Below are positions 31,202-43,758 of a DNA stretch of 64,000 nucleotides, piece after piece. Under the pieces are notes generated by a model, which was not told the DNA's origin, searched no databases, and saw only the letters and a list, made by a program, of their open reading frames with translations. Every line of letters begins with the position of its first letter. Position 1 is the stretch's first letter. Origin of the DNA: Panicum virgatum (Eukaryota; Streptophyta; Magnoliopsida; Poales; Poaceae); assembly GCF_016808335.1 (NCBI RefSeq), contig NC_053141.1, positions 27,194,456 to 27,258,455 of the forward strand, read 5' to 3'. The position numbers and the translations under genes were made by a program.

Positions 31202-33178
31202 TCATATTGATGATAATGTCCTTGGGCATCCAAATGGAGTGGTTCCAACTCCTTTCCTTCTTCCCAACCTTGTGAGCAACCACCTTGCCATTGGTCTTTT
31301 TTTTATCACATAGGAGGTGCTATTGCTTTTGTTCCTCCGGTTGGGCTTGGTGTAGATGAGAGAACTCTTGATTGTGAGCTTCTTCTTGTTCTTCTCATCT
31401 GGAAGCTTCTTCCTTGTTTGAGGACACTTGTTGGACTTGTGGTATTCTTTGTGGCACTTTGAGCAAGTCACGGTGGACCCCTTCTCAAGCTTCTTCACCA
31501 TGTCTTCACGGTTATCTTGAGAAGGTTGGACATTGCTCTCTATGCCTTTGCCCTTCAATATATACAAGTCCTTCATGTGCCTTTCCACTTCTTGCTTGAG
31601 CTCATCATTTTCCTTGGCAATGAGATCATCACATGATTCTACAATAACATTCTCATAGTATTTCTCATTGCAAGGGTTAGAGCCAGAATCATCAATCAAA
31701 TCAATGCAAGAAGTTGAAGCATCTACCCTAGGGATATGAATTGCACAAGGAATAGTTTGCTTCATTTCCAAAGAGTCATTATTATTATTAGGGTCAGTTG
31801 GATCCATGCCACGACAATTTCTTGAAATTGGATCTCATGTTGAAAATCATGCCATTGAGTGGCATGATTTTCAACATGACACCCAATTTCACGGAGTTGT
31901 GGTGGCATGAATCGAATTTTCCCTTATTATTAATGCTCTCAAATTTTAATTTGAGCTCTTCATGCTCCTTGCTAAGCAATTTGAATTTGCACATCAAATC
32001 TTCAAAATTTGTAGCAAGAGAAGCATTTAGATCATTGAGAGCATTAAGGTTTTTAATTTCTTTTGATTGCTTCTTAATGACTTTTTGGTGCTCATGAATA
32101 AGGTCAAGAAGTTCATCAATTGAAGGAGAGTCGGAGTCATCATCACTTACATCGCTATCCATACCTTTGCCCATAAAGCAAGTGTTGGATGATGATCTCA
32201 TGCGGGTGGTGAATTTTTTGTTTGATTCATCACTTAAACTTGCACTTGATTCTTCACCACCGCTAACTCATTCACCAAATATGGCAAATGATTCATGTTT
32301 GGGCTTCTTCTCCTTCTTTTGCTTGTTCTTCTTGAACTTCTTCTCAACCATCATAAGTTGATGGTGAGGCCCATCTTTGAGGAAGACCATATACCCATTG
32401 AGTTGATTTCCTTCAAGCATTTGTTCATCTTCTTTACTTGCTTGTAGAGGTTGGGGTGTATTGGCTCTTTATCATCACTTGAGAAGCTTCTTGCATCCTC
32501 TTCTTCCTCATCACTTGAGCTACCTTTGATGGCCATATTCTTCAACTTCTTGAGTTGCTTGCATGCAAGTGCACTATGTGTTGGTGAAAAAGATGGCGCT
32601 TTTGTCTTGATGTCATTGCGTAGCTCATGGGCGATCACCTTATTGAGGACTTGATTTGGTGTCATTGTGTCGAGCTCTTTCTCATATAGAATTGTGGTCA
32701 CCAAATCATAGTCCGGCCTTCGGAGTGAGTGAAGGGTCTTGCGAATGAGTTCCAAATCTTCAATTTGCTTCACACCTAAGGAATTGATCTCATTCACAAG
32801 AGTATTCAAACGTGAGTACATAGATTTGGCATTCTCATTATCAAGTTGCTTAAAGCTATTAAGCTTATCAATGAGAACATGATATCTTTCATTGGCAACA
32901 TCCTCCGTGCCCTCATGGTTCTCAATGATAGTCTTCCATAGCTCGTTAGTATTTTCACATGAATAAACACGATTGAACACATTGTCACTAAGAGAAGACA
33001 AAATTATGCATTTAGCGGTGACATCATGTTGCTTCTCTTGTTGACCATTATTTTTTACACCTTCACTCACAACTCTCCAAACATTTAGCCCCGTCGCTTG
33101 GAGATGGGCTTGCATCAAAACCTTCCATCGTTGGAAGCTCGTGCCGTCGAACCGTGGAGCAGGTCTAAAAGGATCCAT
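31202..33178 (-). pseudogene. gag: Copia gag
   Basis: The start MDPFRPAPRFDGTSFQRWKV at 33178 is typical of the copia-type gag domain and is followed by LWKTIIENHEG and a long helical region with Ser/Asp/Glu-rich linkers. A frameshift near 32370 and a stop near 32264 break it. It resumes at about 32201 with a coiled-coil-like stretch and then an inverted duplication at 31805-31909. The last part (31790-31202) has a zinc knuckle, CSKCHKEYHKSNKC, matching CX2CX4HX4C. Gag would form the particle core. This copy cannot make an intact product. Confidence 0.8.
31805..31909. repeat. inverted duplication inside Copia gag
   Basis: catgttgaaaatcatgcca and its exact complement surround a five-base loop (31836-31854 and 31860-31878). 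Pairing continues imperfectly to about 50 bases per arm. It disrupts the gag frame. Confidence 0.85.
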
Positions 33179-33290
33179 GCTTTCCCCCTAAGAGCTAACT
33201 CACTAGGTGGTGAAGCCTACCGATCTAATGATCCGGTAAATACAAATTTTACAATGTAATTGGCTTTCTTTGTGAGAGAAGTGAGCCCCG

Positions 33291-33302
33291 GCTCTGATAC
33301 TA
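33291..33302 (-). other. primer binding site of Copia element
   Basis: The minus strand reads tagtatcagagc two bases after the LTR end, close to the initiator-Met tRNA complement. Confidence 0.7.
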
Positions 33303-33304
33303 AT

Positions 33305-34762
33305 TGAAAGTGATCGGGTGCTAGTCTAAGAGGGAGAGGGGGTGAATTAGGCACTCTAAAAACCTTAACCAATGGCTCCAACTAGTTTGCACAAAAATTA
33401 AACTAAAACAAGCTATCTAGATGTGCAACTACGGTTCACCTTAGTGTGAAACCCTCATCCCAAAAGAGTTTTGCAATCTATAGCCAATCCTAGAAAGATA
33501 CTACACTAAGAAAGTAAAGGCACACAAGTTGTAATATGAAATGCGGAAGTTAAAGGAGAGGGATGAGAGAAAACGAACTCTCGACATGAGGATATATCCT
33601 ATGGTTCGGTTTGCCACAAAGGCGCCCCTACGTGCACGTTGTTGAAGCACTCACGAAGAGTATCGCTTCCCGGCAATCAAGTCTCTTCCGTGAACACAAT
33701 CACGGTCACCTTGATCCCGATCTTCACTAAGGGAGATTGCCCATGAAGGAGGGGTCTCCGTCCCCCGCACAATGTCATCGATGCCACTCTACACCAAGCT
33801 GGAGGGTCGTAGACTTGCCGGCGAGCCACCAAAACTCCAAGGAGGCCGGCGCACCGGGATACACTTTTGGTTCACTCTAGAACCAGCCACAAGGATCTAA
33901 ACCTTGCTTGTACACTCACTCAAGAGCTAATCTAGCACTAACACTCACAAAGCTTGTGCTAAGGACTAAGGATTTGATCTTTTTGCTATTGGATGGCTTG
34001 GAGGTGTTCTTGGATGTGTATGAGATGTCTTGGGACTCCAACAAACTCAAAATGGCCGGGGGAGCTCATATATATAGGCCTGCAAGTCGAACTAGCCTTT
34101 TGTTGCCGTTAGCAGTTTTTCTGCGTGGACATCGGAACTTCCGGTGCTTCTGCATCGGTTCTTCCGGTCACTCACGAGCTGAAACTAGCCATTGGCTTCT
34201 CTGATGCTTCTGCAACTGAGTTGGTACGCATCGGTTGAACCGATGCTATGGTGTCGGTTCAACCGGTGACTCTTGATCATTTTGTAGCCGTTGCCTTTGC
34301 TGACGTCATTGCTCCGACACATTGCTCCGACGCACCACCGGTTCAACCGGTGCTGAAGACTTCACTCCTGCTCGCTTGACATCGTCTCTGGAACATGGTA
34401 CATTGAATGCACCGATGCTTATCTTAAAGTCGTCGGTTCAACCGGTGCTTCACTTCTTTCTTCACTTGATCTCCAGACGCGCTCAGTCCTGCACCAATGC
34501 CAGGGCGTCGGATCTTCCGACAACCATCGGATGCACCGATGCTATGGGCATCAGTTCTTCTATTGCTACTGGTTTCAGTAGAACTCGTCCAATTCAGCGT
34601 TTCTTTGAGTTCTTTCTTCGTGTTTTGCTTTGTATGGCCTTTTTACTTCATCCCTGGGATCTAGAAATGTTCACTTAACAAAACTATTAGTCCCATTGAT
34701 TGTGTTGTCATACGATCACCAAAATCACTCGAAATGGCATAAATGGTGCCATGTTTGTTACA
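33305..34762 (-). repeat. Copia LTR B (5' LTR)
   Basis: On the minus strand it runs TGTAACAAACATGG to GATCACTTTCA. It is homologous to LTRs A and C, with the same near-palindromic ccggttcaaccgg modules at about 34130-34520 and a tatatatagg TATA region near 34069-34078. Confidence 0.85.
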
Positions 34763-35764
34763 GTAATACCTCAAGCAAGCCGTACCCCTGGAGGCCACCA
34801 GCGTCAACAGCAGCAGGAACAACAGAACCGAAGAAACCAAGAGGATCAAGAAGATACAAGTAGTTATCGCCCCAGAGGTGGCCAACCACAAGCAAATCAA
34901 GCTCCTGGCCCTCAGCCAAACCGCAACAACAACAACCGTGGGAACAACAGGGAAGAAGTAGCAGATTCCATTGTGGACGCACGGGACATCATCAACGCAA
35001 GACGCATAGCACAGCTTGCAGACAACTCCGATCGTTTCCCCGCCCTCAGCAGTGTGTTTGATAACGTCGAGTACCCAAAGGATTTCAAGCCGACAAACAT
35101 CCAGAAGTACGACGGTAAGTAAGACCCTGCTCAATGGTTACGTTTTTATTCGACCGCTGTTAGTGTTGCAGGGGGAGACACCAACACCAAGGTCCTCTAC
35201 TTCCCGATGGCCCTGGAGCCCGCACCCCTCACGTGGCTCGAAAGCTTGGCGCGCGAGTCCATTCACTCGTGGGACGACCTCAAGAAGGCCTTCATCGACA
35301 ACTTCCAAGGGTCGCTAAACCGTGTAGCTTCTCGACACGCCCTGTCCATGATCAAGCAGGAGCAAGGCGAGTCAATCAGATCCTACGTCAAGCGCTTCTT
35401 CGACACAAGAGCCACCATCCCCAACGTCGCCGACGACGACGTCATCGACTACTTACAGAGCGGCATCGCCGTCCAGTCACTATACCGCGACTTTGGGCGT
35501 AATCGGCCCAAAACGGTGGTAGACCTACGTGACATGATGCAGCGCTGGGCAGATGAAGAGGAGCAAGAACGCAGTCGCTTTCCCCGTCGTAACAGTGACA
35601 ACAACGGGAAGCGCCACAACAACTGTGGAGGGCCCAGCAACCAGCGGGATCCTACGCGTAAGCGTAAGCCTGACGACACTATCGGCACTATGGATCGCAC
35701 ACCGCGCGGTAAGAAGGGCGACAAACCGCAGGACCAGTTCGACAAGATACTTCACAACAAATGA
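34763..35764 (+). pseudogene. gag: Tat Gypsy gag
   Basis: A Gln/Asn-rich N-terminus, cut at its start by the Copia LTR, leads to IVDARDIINARRIA and then KFQ-type capsid sequence. A TAA at 35120-35122 interrupts the frame in front of DPAQWLRFYSTA. The capsid domain continues with LTWLESLARESIHSWDDLKK and the conserved FQGSLNRVASRHALSMIKQE. No zinc knuckle was recognised before the stop at 35762-35764. The capsid assembly role is from the family. Confidence 0.7.
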
Positions 35765-35794
35765 TGTCCAATCCAGCCCAAGAGCAACCACTCG

Positions 35795-38700
35795 ATGTGG
35801 GTGTGCATGATCCTGCGCAAATCCTTCCAGTCAGCACCTGCAACTGCTCCAAAGAAAGAACAAGACAAAGATGATGAAGACGACAAGAAAGACCGTGACG
35901 GTTTCCAACAGCAGCAAAATGTCATCAACATCATATTTGGAGGAGATTCTATCTTCTCCAAGCGAGCTCAGAAGCTCCTACTCAGAGAGATCCTCTTAGT
36001 CGAACCAGCAATTCAGAGGCCACTCAAATATTGTGAGGTCCCCATTACCTTCTCCAGGGAGGATCAGTGGACCAGCTTCTCTGAAACTGGAAAGTTCCCG
36101 CTAGTACTCGATCCTGTCGTTCAGGGCTCCAAGCTTACTCGAGTACTCATCGATGGCAGAAGTGGGCTCAACCTAATCTTTGCAAGCACATTGGTAAAGA
36201 TAGAACTCAACTATATGAGTCTGCTTACTCCAAGCAAGGCCCCGTTCTACGGCATCGTCCCTGGAAATTCCTCTACTCCAATTGGCTCGGTTACCCTCCC
36301 AGTCACATTTGTTACAGAACATAACTTCCGGATAGAGTACATCAAATTCGAAGTAGCCGACTTCGAGTCCTCTTATCATGCTATCTTGGGAAGACCTGCA
36401 CTAGCCAAGTTCATGGCAGTGCCGCACTACGTCTACCTACTCCTCAAGATGCCAGGCAACAAAGGAGTCCTTTCACTACGGGGAGACCTCCTCAAGTCCT
36501 TCGAGTGCGACAAGGAAGCAATAGATCATGCTTCCACTATCCGGCTTCCTACCTCTGTCAGCGAAATACTTGCCGCTGCTAAAGAACTCTCACTCAAGGA
36601 GCCGATGCCTTCCAAGAGGCCAAGCCAATCATTGGTTAAACCAACCAATGGTGTGGGCACCAAGACTATCCAGCTACAAGAGGGAGACGACTCCAAAACA
36701 GCCATCATCGGAGCAGGACTGGGTGACAAATAGGAACTCGATCTCGTCAACTTCCTTAGGGCCAACCGAGACATATTCGCGTGGAAACCGATGGATATGC
36801 CAGGGGTGCCCAAGGAGTTGATAGAGCATGCCTTGAAGGTCGACCCTAAAGCAACACCAAAAAAGTAACGGTTATGGCGGTTCTCACCGGACAAGCGAGA
36901 AGCCATCAAGAAAGAGCTGGCAAAATTACTCGCAGCTGGGTTCATCAAGGAAGTCTACCACCCGGATTGGTTGGCCAACCCTATGCTCATCCAGAAGAAG
37001 AACAACAATGAGTGGAGGATGTGCGTTGACTACACTGATCTAAACAAGCATTGCTCGAAGGATCCTTTCGGGCTACCACGTATCGATCAAGTAATCGACT
37101 CGACAGCAGGATGTGTCCTGTTATCCTTCCTCGACTGCTACTCAGGGTATCATCAGATCGCCCTAAAAGAAGAAGACCAAATCAAGACGGCCTTCATCAC
37201 CCCTTACGGGGCATACACCTACAAGACCATGTCCTTCGGGTTGAAAAACACTGGCGCTACTTACCAGCGTGCGATATAGCTGTGCTTCTCCGATCAGCTA
37301 CATCGCAATGTTGAAGCTTATGTTGACGACGTCGTTGTCAAAACGAAGACCCAGGATCAATTCATTACTGACCTGGAAGAGACCTTCAACAGCCTCCGGA
37401 AATTCCGCTGGAAGCTCAACCCAACCAAGTGCGTCTTTGGTGTACCCTCTGGAAAACTACTTGGATTCATCATCAGTAACCAAGGAATTGAGGCTAATCC
37501 AGAGAAGATCAATGCCATCATGGCCATGGACGCTCCAGCTACCATCAAGGACGTCCAGAAGCTTACAGGCTGCATGGCAGCCTTGAATCGATTCTTGTCC
37601 AGGCTTGGCGAACGGGGGTTACCCTTCTTCAAACTCTTAAAGCGATAAGATAAATTCGAGTGGACTACAGAAGCCACTGAAGCACTCGAGAATCTCAAGC
37701 ATCATCTCCAGTCACCGCCGATTCTAACAGCTCCACTACCTGGTGAGAAATTACTCCTCTACATCGTTGCGACTACCCATGTAGTCAGTACGGCGATAGT
37801 AGTCGAACGCCCGGAGGAAGGCTACACTTATGGTGTTCAAAGACCACTCTACTTCATCAGCGAAGTACTCTCTGAATCAAAGGTTAGATATCCATCAATT
37901 CAGAAACTTCTGTATGGAATTCTAATCACCTCTTGGAAGCTCCGGCATTACTTCGACGAATACAAGATCTCAGTCATAACTGACTTCCCATTGGGGGATA
38001 TACTCCACAATCGGGATGCCACTGGACGAATCTCAAAGTGGGCAGTTGAACTAGGAGCTTTAGAAATCAACTTCAAGCCAAGAACAACAATCAAGTCACA
38101 GGCACTAGTCGACTTCCTGGCTGAATGGCGGGAAAACCAAATTCCAGCACCCCAGAACATTCCAGAGCATTGGGTGATGTACTTCGACGGCTCACTCAAG
38201 ATCGATGGAGGCGGCGCAGGAGTTTTGTTCATCGCCCCCAAGAGAGAACAATTGAAGTATGTGTTCCAAATCTTGTTCAAGGTCTCCAACAACAAAGCCG
38301 AATATGAGGCATTGCTACATGGACTCTGACTAGCAGTATCTCTCGGCATCAAGCGACTACTCGACTACGGCGATTCTCTACTCGTCGTTCAACAAGTCAA
38401 TAAAGAATGGGACGTCAACAAAGATACAATGGACGCATACGTTGCAGAAATCAGAAAGGTCGAAAACAAGTTCTCAGGATTGGAAATCCACCACGTCGAT
38501 CGTAACAACAACGTGGGAGCTGATGTCCTCTCCAAACTCGGGTCCACTCGAGCAGCTGTTCCACCAGGAGTTTTTATCCATGAACTCCGCCACCCATCAG
38601 TCAAGGAACAAAGCAAACAAGCCACTGACTCGGAGGCCCCGACCACAGTCAGAGAAGTGCTGATGATTGATGAAGATTGGCGAACTCAGTTTATTGATTT

Positions 38701-39937
38701 CATCAAGGAATTCAAGCTTCCACCACATGTTGATCCTAAAAGCGCTGAAGCTGCCCGCATCACCAGGCGCAGCAAGGGTTTCATCCTCGTCGGCGACAAC
38801 CTATACAAGCGCTCTGCTTCAGGCATCCTCATGAAGTGTGTTACCCTTGAAGAAGGCAAACACATCCTCCGAGAAATACACGAAGGAGTTTGTGGCAATC
38901 ATGCTGCATCAAGGACACTAGTCGGCAAGGCGTATAGGTCAGGACTCTTCTGGCCAACAGCTGTCTCGGACACAGAAGACCTGGTCCGACGGTGCCCTGG
39001 TTGCCAATTCTTTGGCAAGAAGACTCACGTCCCAGCACACAACTCGATAACAATCCCTCCATCATGGTCGTTCGCCTGTTGGAGTTTGGACATGATCGGG
39101 CCATTAACCGTTGCTCCAAGAGGATTCAATCATGTGCTGGTAGCAGTCGACAAGTTCACCAAGTGGATCGAGTACAAACCCATTGTCAAGATCTCATCAG
39201 ATAGAGCAGTGGACTTCATCTCCGACATTATCCATCGGTTTGGTTTTCCTCACACCATTATTACAGATCTTGGCCCCAACTTCACGTCACAATCTATTTG
39301 GGATTTCTGTGACAATTCCTGCATCGAGGTCAAATATGCTTCCGTGGCTCACCCTCGGGCAAACGGCCAAGTTGAGCGCATCAATGGCTTAGTACTCGAC
39401 GGCTTGAAGAAAAGACTCTACGACGCCAACACCAAGAAAGGCGGCAAGTGGATTCAAGAACTACCTTATGTAGTCTGGGGGCTGTGAACCCAGCCTAGCA
39501 AAGCAATTGGACAATCTCCTTTCTTCCTTACCTATGGGTCAGAGGCTATACTACCCGCTGATATCATGTGGAAATCTCCAAAAGTAGAAGCCTATCAAGA
39601 AGGAGAAGCAGATGAAACTCGATAACTTGAGTTAGACTCAGTCGAAGAGGCCAGAGTCAACGCCTTAACTCAATCGGCTAGATATCTTCAAGGAGTCAGA
39701 CGCTATCACGATCGCAACGTCCAGCAAAGATCCTTCAACATTGGAGATCTAGTACTTCACCGGATTCAGGATGAGACAGGATTGCACAAGTTAAATTCCA
39801 GATGGGAAGGTCCCTTCATCGTAACTAAGGTTACAAGACTGGGTTCATACAGAACCACTGATGTAGATAGCAATGAGATACCGAATTCCTGGAACATCGA
39901 GCACTTGCGCAAGTTTATCCCTGATCCAAGCAGCTAG
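35795..39937 (+). pseudogene. pol: Tat Gypsy pol with two RNase H domains
   Basis: Protease region at about 36140 (LIDGRSGLNLIF, with Arg where Gly is usual). RT about 36950-37400 with YVDD at 37319-37330. RNase H about 37740-38100. A second, archaeal-like RNase H about 38160-38530 starts YFDGSLKIDGGGAGV and has NNKAEYEALLHGL. Integrase has the HHCC finger ending CPGCQFFGKK (about 39005) and the DDE core (TDLGPNFTS, HPRANGQVERING). No chromodomain follows the IEHLRKFIPDP end. In-frame stops occur at about 36731, 36865, 37277, 37648, 38327, 39485 and 39622, so the copy is dead. Confidence 0.85.
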
Positions 39938-40079
39938 TGGTATTAGTGGATTTCTTTAATAAAGTTAGGATTCTTATTGGCATATCGACTATATTAAAGG
40001 CAATCTGACAGCATCACCAGTTTAGGATAAGCTTACACAGTTTTCGTTCAGAACAACTACACAAGCTGCATCCTTTCCC

Positions 40080-40695
40080 TTAAAGGGCACAACCTACTCG
40101 CCTAGCTTGAGAAGGTGAATGGATACCTTACTAGTTGTCCATCTTGGATAACTCGACGGAGTTCATCTTAACAGGTCAACTATGAGGAACTCCAGCATTA
40201 CTGTCAATGCAAAACTACTCGCTCGCTCGAGTACATTATGGATACTACTACATTTTGTCCATCTTGGGCTACCTGACGGGGTTCGCCCTAATAGGTCAAT
40301 TTTAGTAGTTACTCCAGTCTACAAGTTAGACACCTTACTCGCCTTGCTTGAGTAAGTTTTGGATATCTTTCTGGCATTTACGTCTTGGACAACCTGACGG
40401 GGTTCGTACCTAACAGTTTTGCCTTAAAGATTATTCCAGTCCTTGGTTAATGGACACCTTACTCGCCTCGCTCGAGTAAGTCTCGGATATCCCTATGACA
40501 TTTACGTCTTGGACAACCCGACGGGGTTCGTACCTAACAGTTTTATCTTACGGATTACTCCAGTCTTTGGTAAGGACACACTACTCGCCTAATCGAGTAG
40601 TTTACGGGTATATTTACAAGTTTTTCTATTTGGATAGTCCGACAGGATTCATCCTAACTGATTAACTTTAAGGATTAACCCATTCGGGTATTCTA
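40080..40695 (+). repeat. tandem array, unit 121-124 bp, five copies
   Basis: Each unit has cttggacaacctgacggggt (or a variant), then a taacag or taggtc word, ctccagt and actcgcctcgctcgagtaag. The gac of the conserved word lies at 40154, 40275, 40396, 40520 and 40641. The array lies between pol and the antisense gene, in the hypervariable 3' region known to seed satellites in Tat/Ogre elements. Confidence 0.8.
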
Positions 40696-40834
40696 CTTGA
40701 TTGATTGTCTAGTTCATACTTATCCTACAGTATCAGATTGTGCTTCTGAAGACACACCAACAGGATACAAGCTATGAACAACGACAAGAGCTCACTGAAG
40801 ATGATAAGAGTTGTTACAAGCAGTCTACTCTGCC

Positions 40835-43137
40835 ATGTTCTTCAGAATTTCCTCCGCAATCACTTCTGATTCCTTAAATATTCTCAGAATTTCTCATCAG
40901 AGCAATTGTGAGCTATTCCTTTAGCTATCGAAGCCAGATTAAACTAAGGCAAGTACGACTTGACAACTCCAATCATGTGGGTTCGATAATTCTTGGAAGT
41001 AGCCGTCAAGGCATCAAAAATCTTCTGGGAGCTTCTTCCAAGCGCTCCACCAAGGATTTGCTATTTGACGACCCTCCTTCATCGATCACATTCACAAGAG
41101 CTTGAGCTGCTGCAACCAGTCGAGTATGGTCTTCTGGAGAACCTGATGGAAAGGTTTTTCAGTAATTACTATTGACCAAGCAAAATCAAGGAAAAAAGAT
41201 CGAGTACTTACAAGGTTGGACAGTCTGCACTTGTTGTTGAAGCTTGGAATTTTCTTCCTGCAGCCTTGATTTTTCTTCTTCAAGATTTTTGATCTGGAAC
41301 TTCATATTATAAATCTCCAGATGATGCTGTTGATTTGCTTCATAGAGCTTATTACGAGCCGCCACGGACTCATCTAGATGTTTGGCAATCATGGCTCTCT
41401 GATCCTCCAAGACCTTTCTGTTGTCCACAGTCTTATACAGAGCATGAGACTTTAAGAAAGATCGATTGGCTACATCCTGAGACATACAAGGCGAATCTGG
41501 TCAGATATCAACAACTACTCGATAAAGACAAATAGTGGCAGAAAACTCACCTTGATGAATTTAAAGCTCCACTGCATACGATCTGTAAGTTTTTTCATGT
41601 TGTCTAGAGACAACAGCGGATCATCAAATAGTTCCTTTCCCAGCTCTTCTTGGGCTGACTGAGGCATAGACTGGAATGGTACCAGTCGAACGGAAGGACC
41701 TTTTGATACACTACTCCTAGATCCACCAGCTTTGGAAGCTCCTTCAGCAGCCGCAGGAGTATCAAATGTTTCAGGACTTGGCTCGCTTGTTTTTTCAGCT
41801 GTGTCTGCACTCGGGAAACTGGCAGCCGGGTTCTCGATCAACCCAATTACAGGAGAATCGGGGGCTGGTCGACTAGTTTCTTCCGAACCACTCGACACCC
41901 AGTTCCGGAAGTCTTGGACCTGATCTCTTTCATGCGATGAAAGATGTTGGACCCTAGCCAAGCAAGGTTTTGAATAAGAAAGCTGAGGCAGACGGGATAC
42001 AATCAACAAAATGTTATATACTTACTGGCCGGCATCGAGACGAGGAACTTTCCTCTGCAACATTGATCCGGGAGCCACCTTCTGTTTCTTGCTGTCGTCA
42101 GAATCAGCATTTGCAGAAGTCGGAGGCATGTAATACCAGGATTTATAATTCTTCTGCAGAAAGAAGACAATACTTAGTCAGAAGATCAAAGATGGTTAAC
42201 TACAAGTACTCGACATGGTATCCAAAGCACGTACCCAGGCATTCTCGGGAGGATTTTGTGCTGAGAAGAGTGTTGGAAGTGTCAAAGGCTTGTCGAAGTT
42301 ATCGAGTACCTTGTAGCATCTCTTTATTACTTCAGACTGCGCCAATGGTTCTGAGGACATCCTAGTGGGATCCTGTGTACCTTCATATCTAAAGGCAGGA
42401 TGCTTTCGCAGCTGGAGAGGCTGTGTCCAGCGACTGATAAACGAGAAGACCACATGATCTCCAGTGACTCCTTTTTTCTTAATAATGGCAATCGCACGAA
42501 GAATGGCTACAACTTGCTTGCCACCAGGTCCTCTACTCGAACAGCTCTTCTAGACTTGGGGGGCACCAGCAGTCCTTTCTGGAAGTTGGGATTCGAAGTT
42601 CCCAACATGGAACTAGAATTTCTTCCATTCGGCTCCCTGACCTGATGGATCATAAGCTAAGTACTCGTCTCGGTTCTCAGGGCGGAGTACCAATTCACAT
42701 CCCCCGACGACGGTAGGATTGGCGGCATTAGGGATTGGAACAAGGAAGAAGAAATGTTAGAAAAGATGGAAATGGGGGAGAAGTCCAAGCAATGCCTCAC
42801 AGAAATGAGTGAAAATTGAAAGATGCAAGATGGATTGGTGAGTGAGATGGTGTAACTGAATTTCCCAAAACTGAAGAAGTCTATAGAAAAATTCTGACAC
42901 AGGAAGAGTGAGACCACATTCTACAAAATCACGAAACATAATGGTCTCAAGAGTACCTTCCATAGGGTAATCTTCTTCTTCACCAGTGCGCAATTGGCTT
43001 ACGCCCTGCTCTTGGAGGAGACCCATATTCTCCAACTCTCGGACCATTGATTCAAACATCCTGCTTTTACGCCAACCTGTAGACATATTGGCGACAGTTC
43101 CTTCCTCAACTTTGGATTTGTTCTTCCTGGGAGCCAT
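40835..43137 (-). pseudogene. antisense accessory gene of Tat element (Transposase_28-like)
   Basis: Minus-strand start MAPRKNKSKVEEGTVANM at 43137. The N-terminal domain has DFVECGLTLPVSEFFYRLL and IQLHHLTHQSILHLSIFTHF, the hallmark of the domain catalogued as putative gypsy type transposon (PF04195, from memory). A TAA interrupts it near 42756, followed by NAANPTVVGGCELVLRPE. Further exons: about 42440-42230 (PAFRYEGTQDPTRM), 42000-41550 (Ser/Pro-rich), 41485-41215 (a coiled coil, NLEEEKSRLQEENSKLQQQV) and about 41150-40835 (LVAAAQALVNVIDEG). Stops and frame changes are present. Function is unknown; Tat elements commonly carry such a gene opposite to pol. Confidence 0.65.
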
Positions 43138-43758
43138 CTCAAAGTCACGAATTTTGGCTCGGGGGCTACGAGAGGGGCTTTTGGATTTTGACTAAGAAGA
43201 GGCAAATGTGAAATCTAAGTTTGACGGCTGCCAGGAGTTCAAGAGGTGAAACCCTTGGAAGTTTTCAACCGGCTTTATATGGTCTTCAGGGGCAATTTTG
43301 TGAATATTTGGGATGCCAACGGATTCTCTCCTTCTCAGGGAAGTTTTCAGTTGTTGCCACGAGTTTACATTGATTCTTAATCTAAATGGAGGGATTTAAA
43401 TTCAAGACTCGGGGGCTGCGGAATATATGTATCAGAGATTTATTTTTCAAATTTTTTGAAAAATAAAGAAGAAGAAAAAGACTGAAGTGACCCTCAGCCT
43501 GATTCTACGATTCAACCTAAGGCTCGAGGGCTACTCCATATGGAGCGCGAGTACTTCGTGCACCATATATGATCAACATTTCGGGGTTTGAGCACCTCAC
43601 AGCCTCGAACCAAACATAAGTACTTGAAGGACTACTCGATGTATCTGAAGGAAGAGTCAGAAGCAACCAGAAGGATGTTCTGACTACTCAAAGGACTCGA
43701 AGACGCCCAGCCAAGTACTCGACGCCTGCAGGACTCGGCTACGAAGAGCTCGGGGGCT

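Larger units (their letters stand above)
30646..34762 (-). mobile_element. Copia (Maximus/SIRE-like) element, 3' half deleted
   Basis: On the minus strand: LTR (34762-33305), primer site, gag, then unrecognised sequence up to about 30646, where LINE sequence begins. Pol and the second LTR are missing. The LTR is flanked on its outer side by gtaat and then Tat gag sequence, so the element had inserted into the Tat element before the deletion. Confidence 0.75.
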
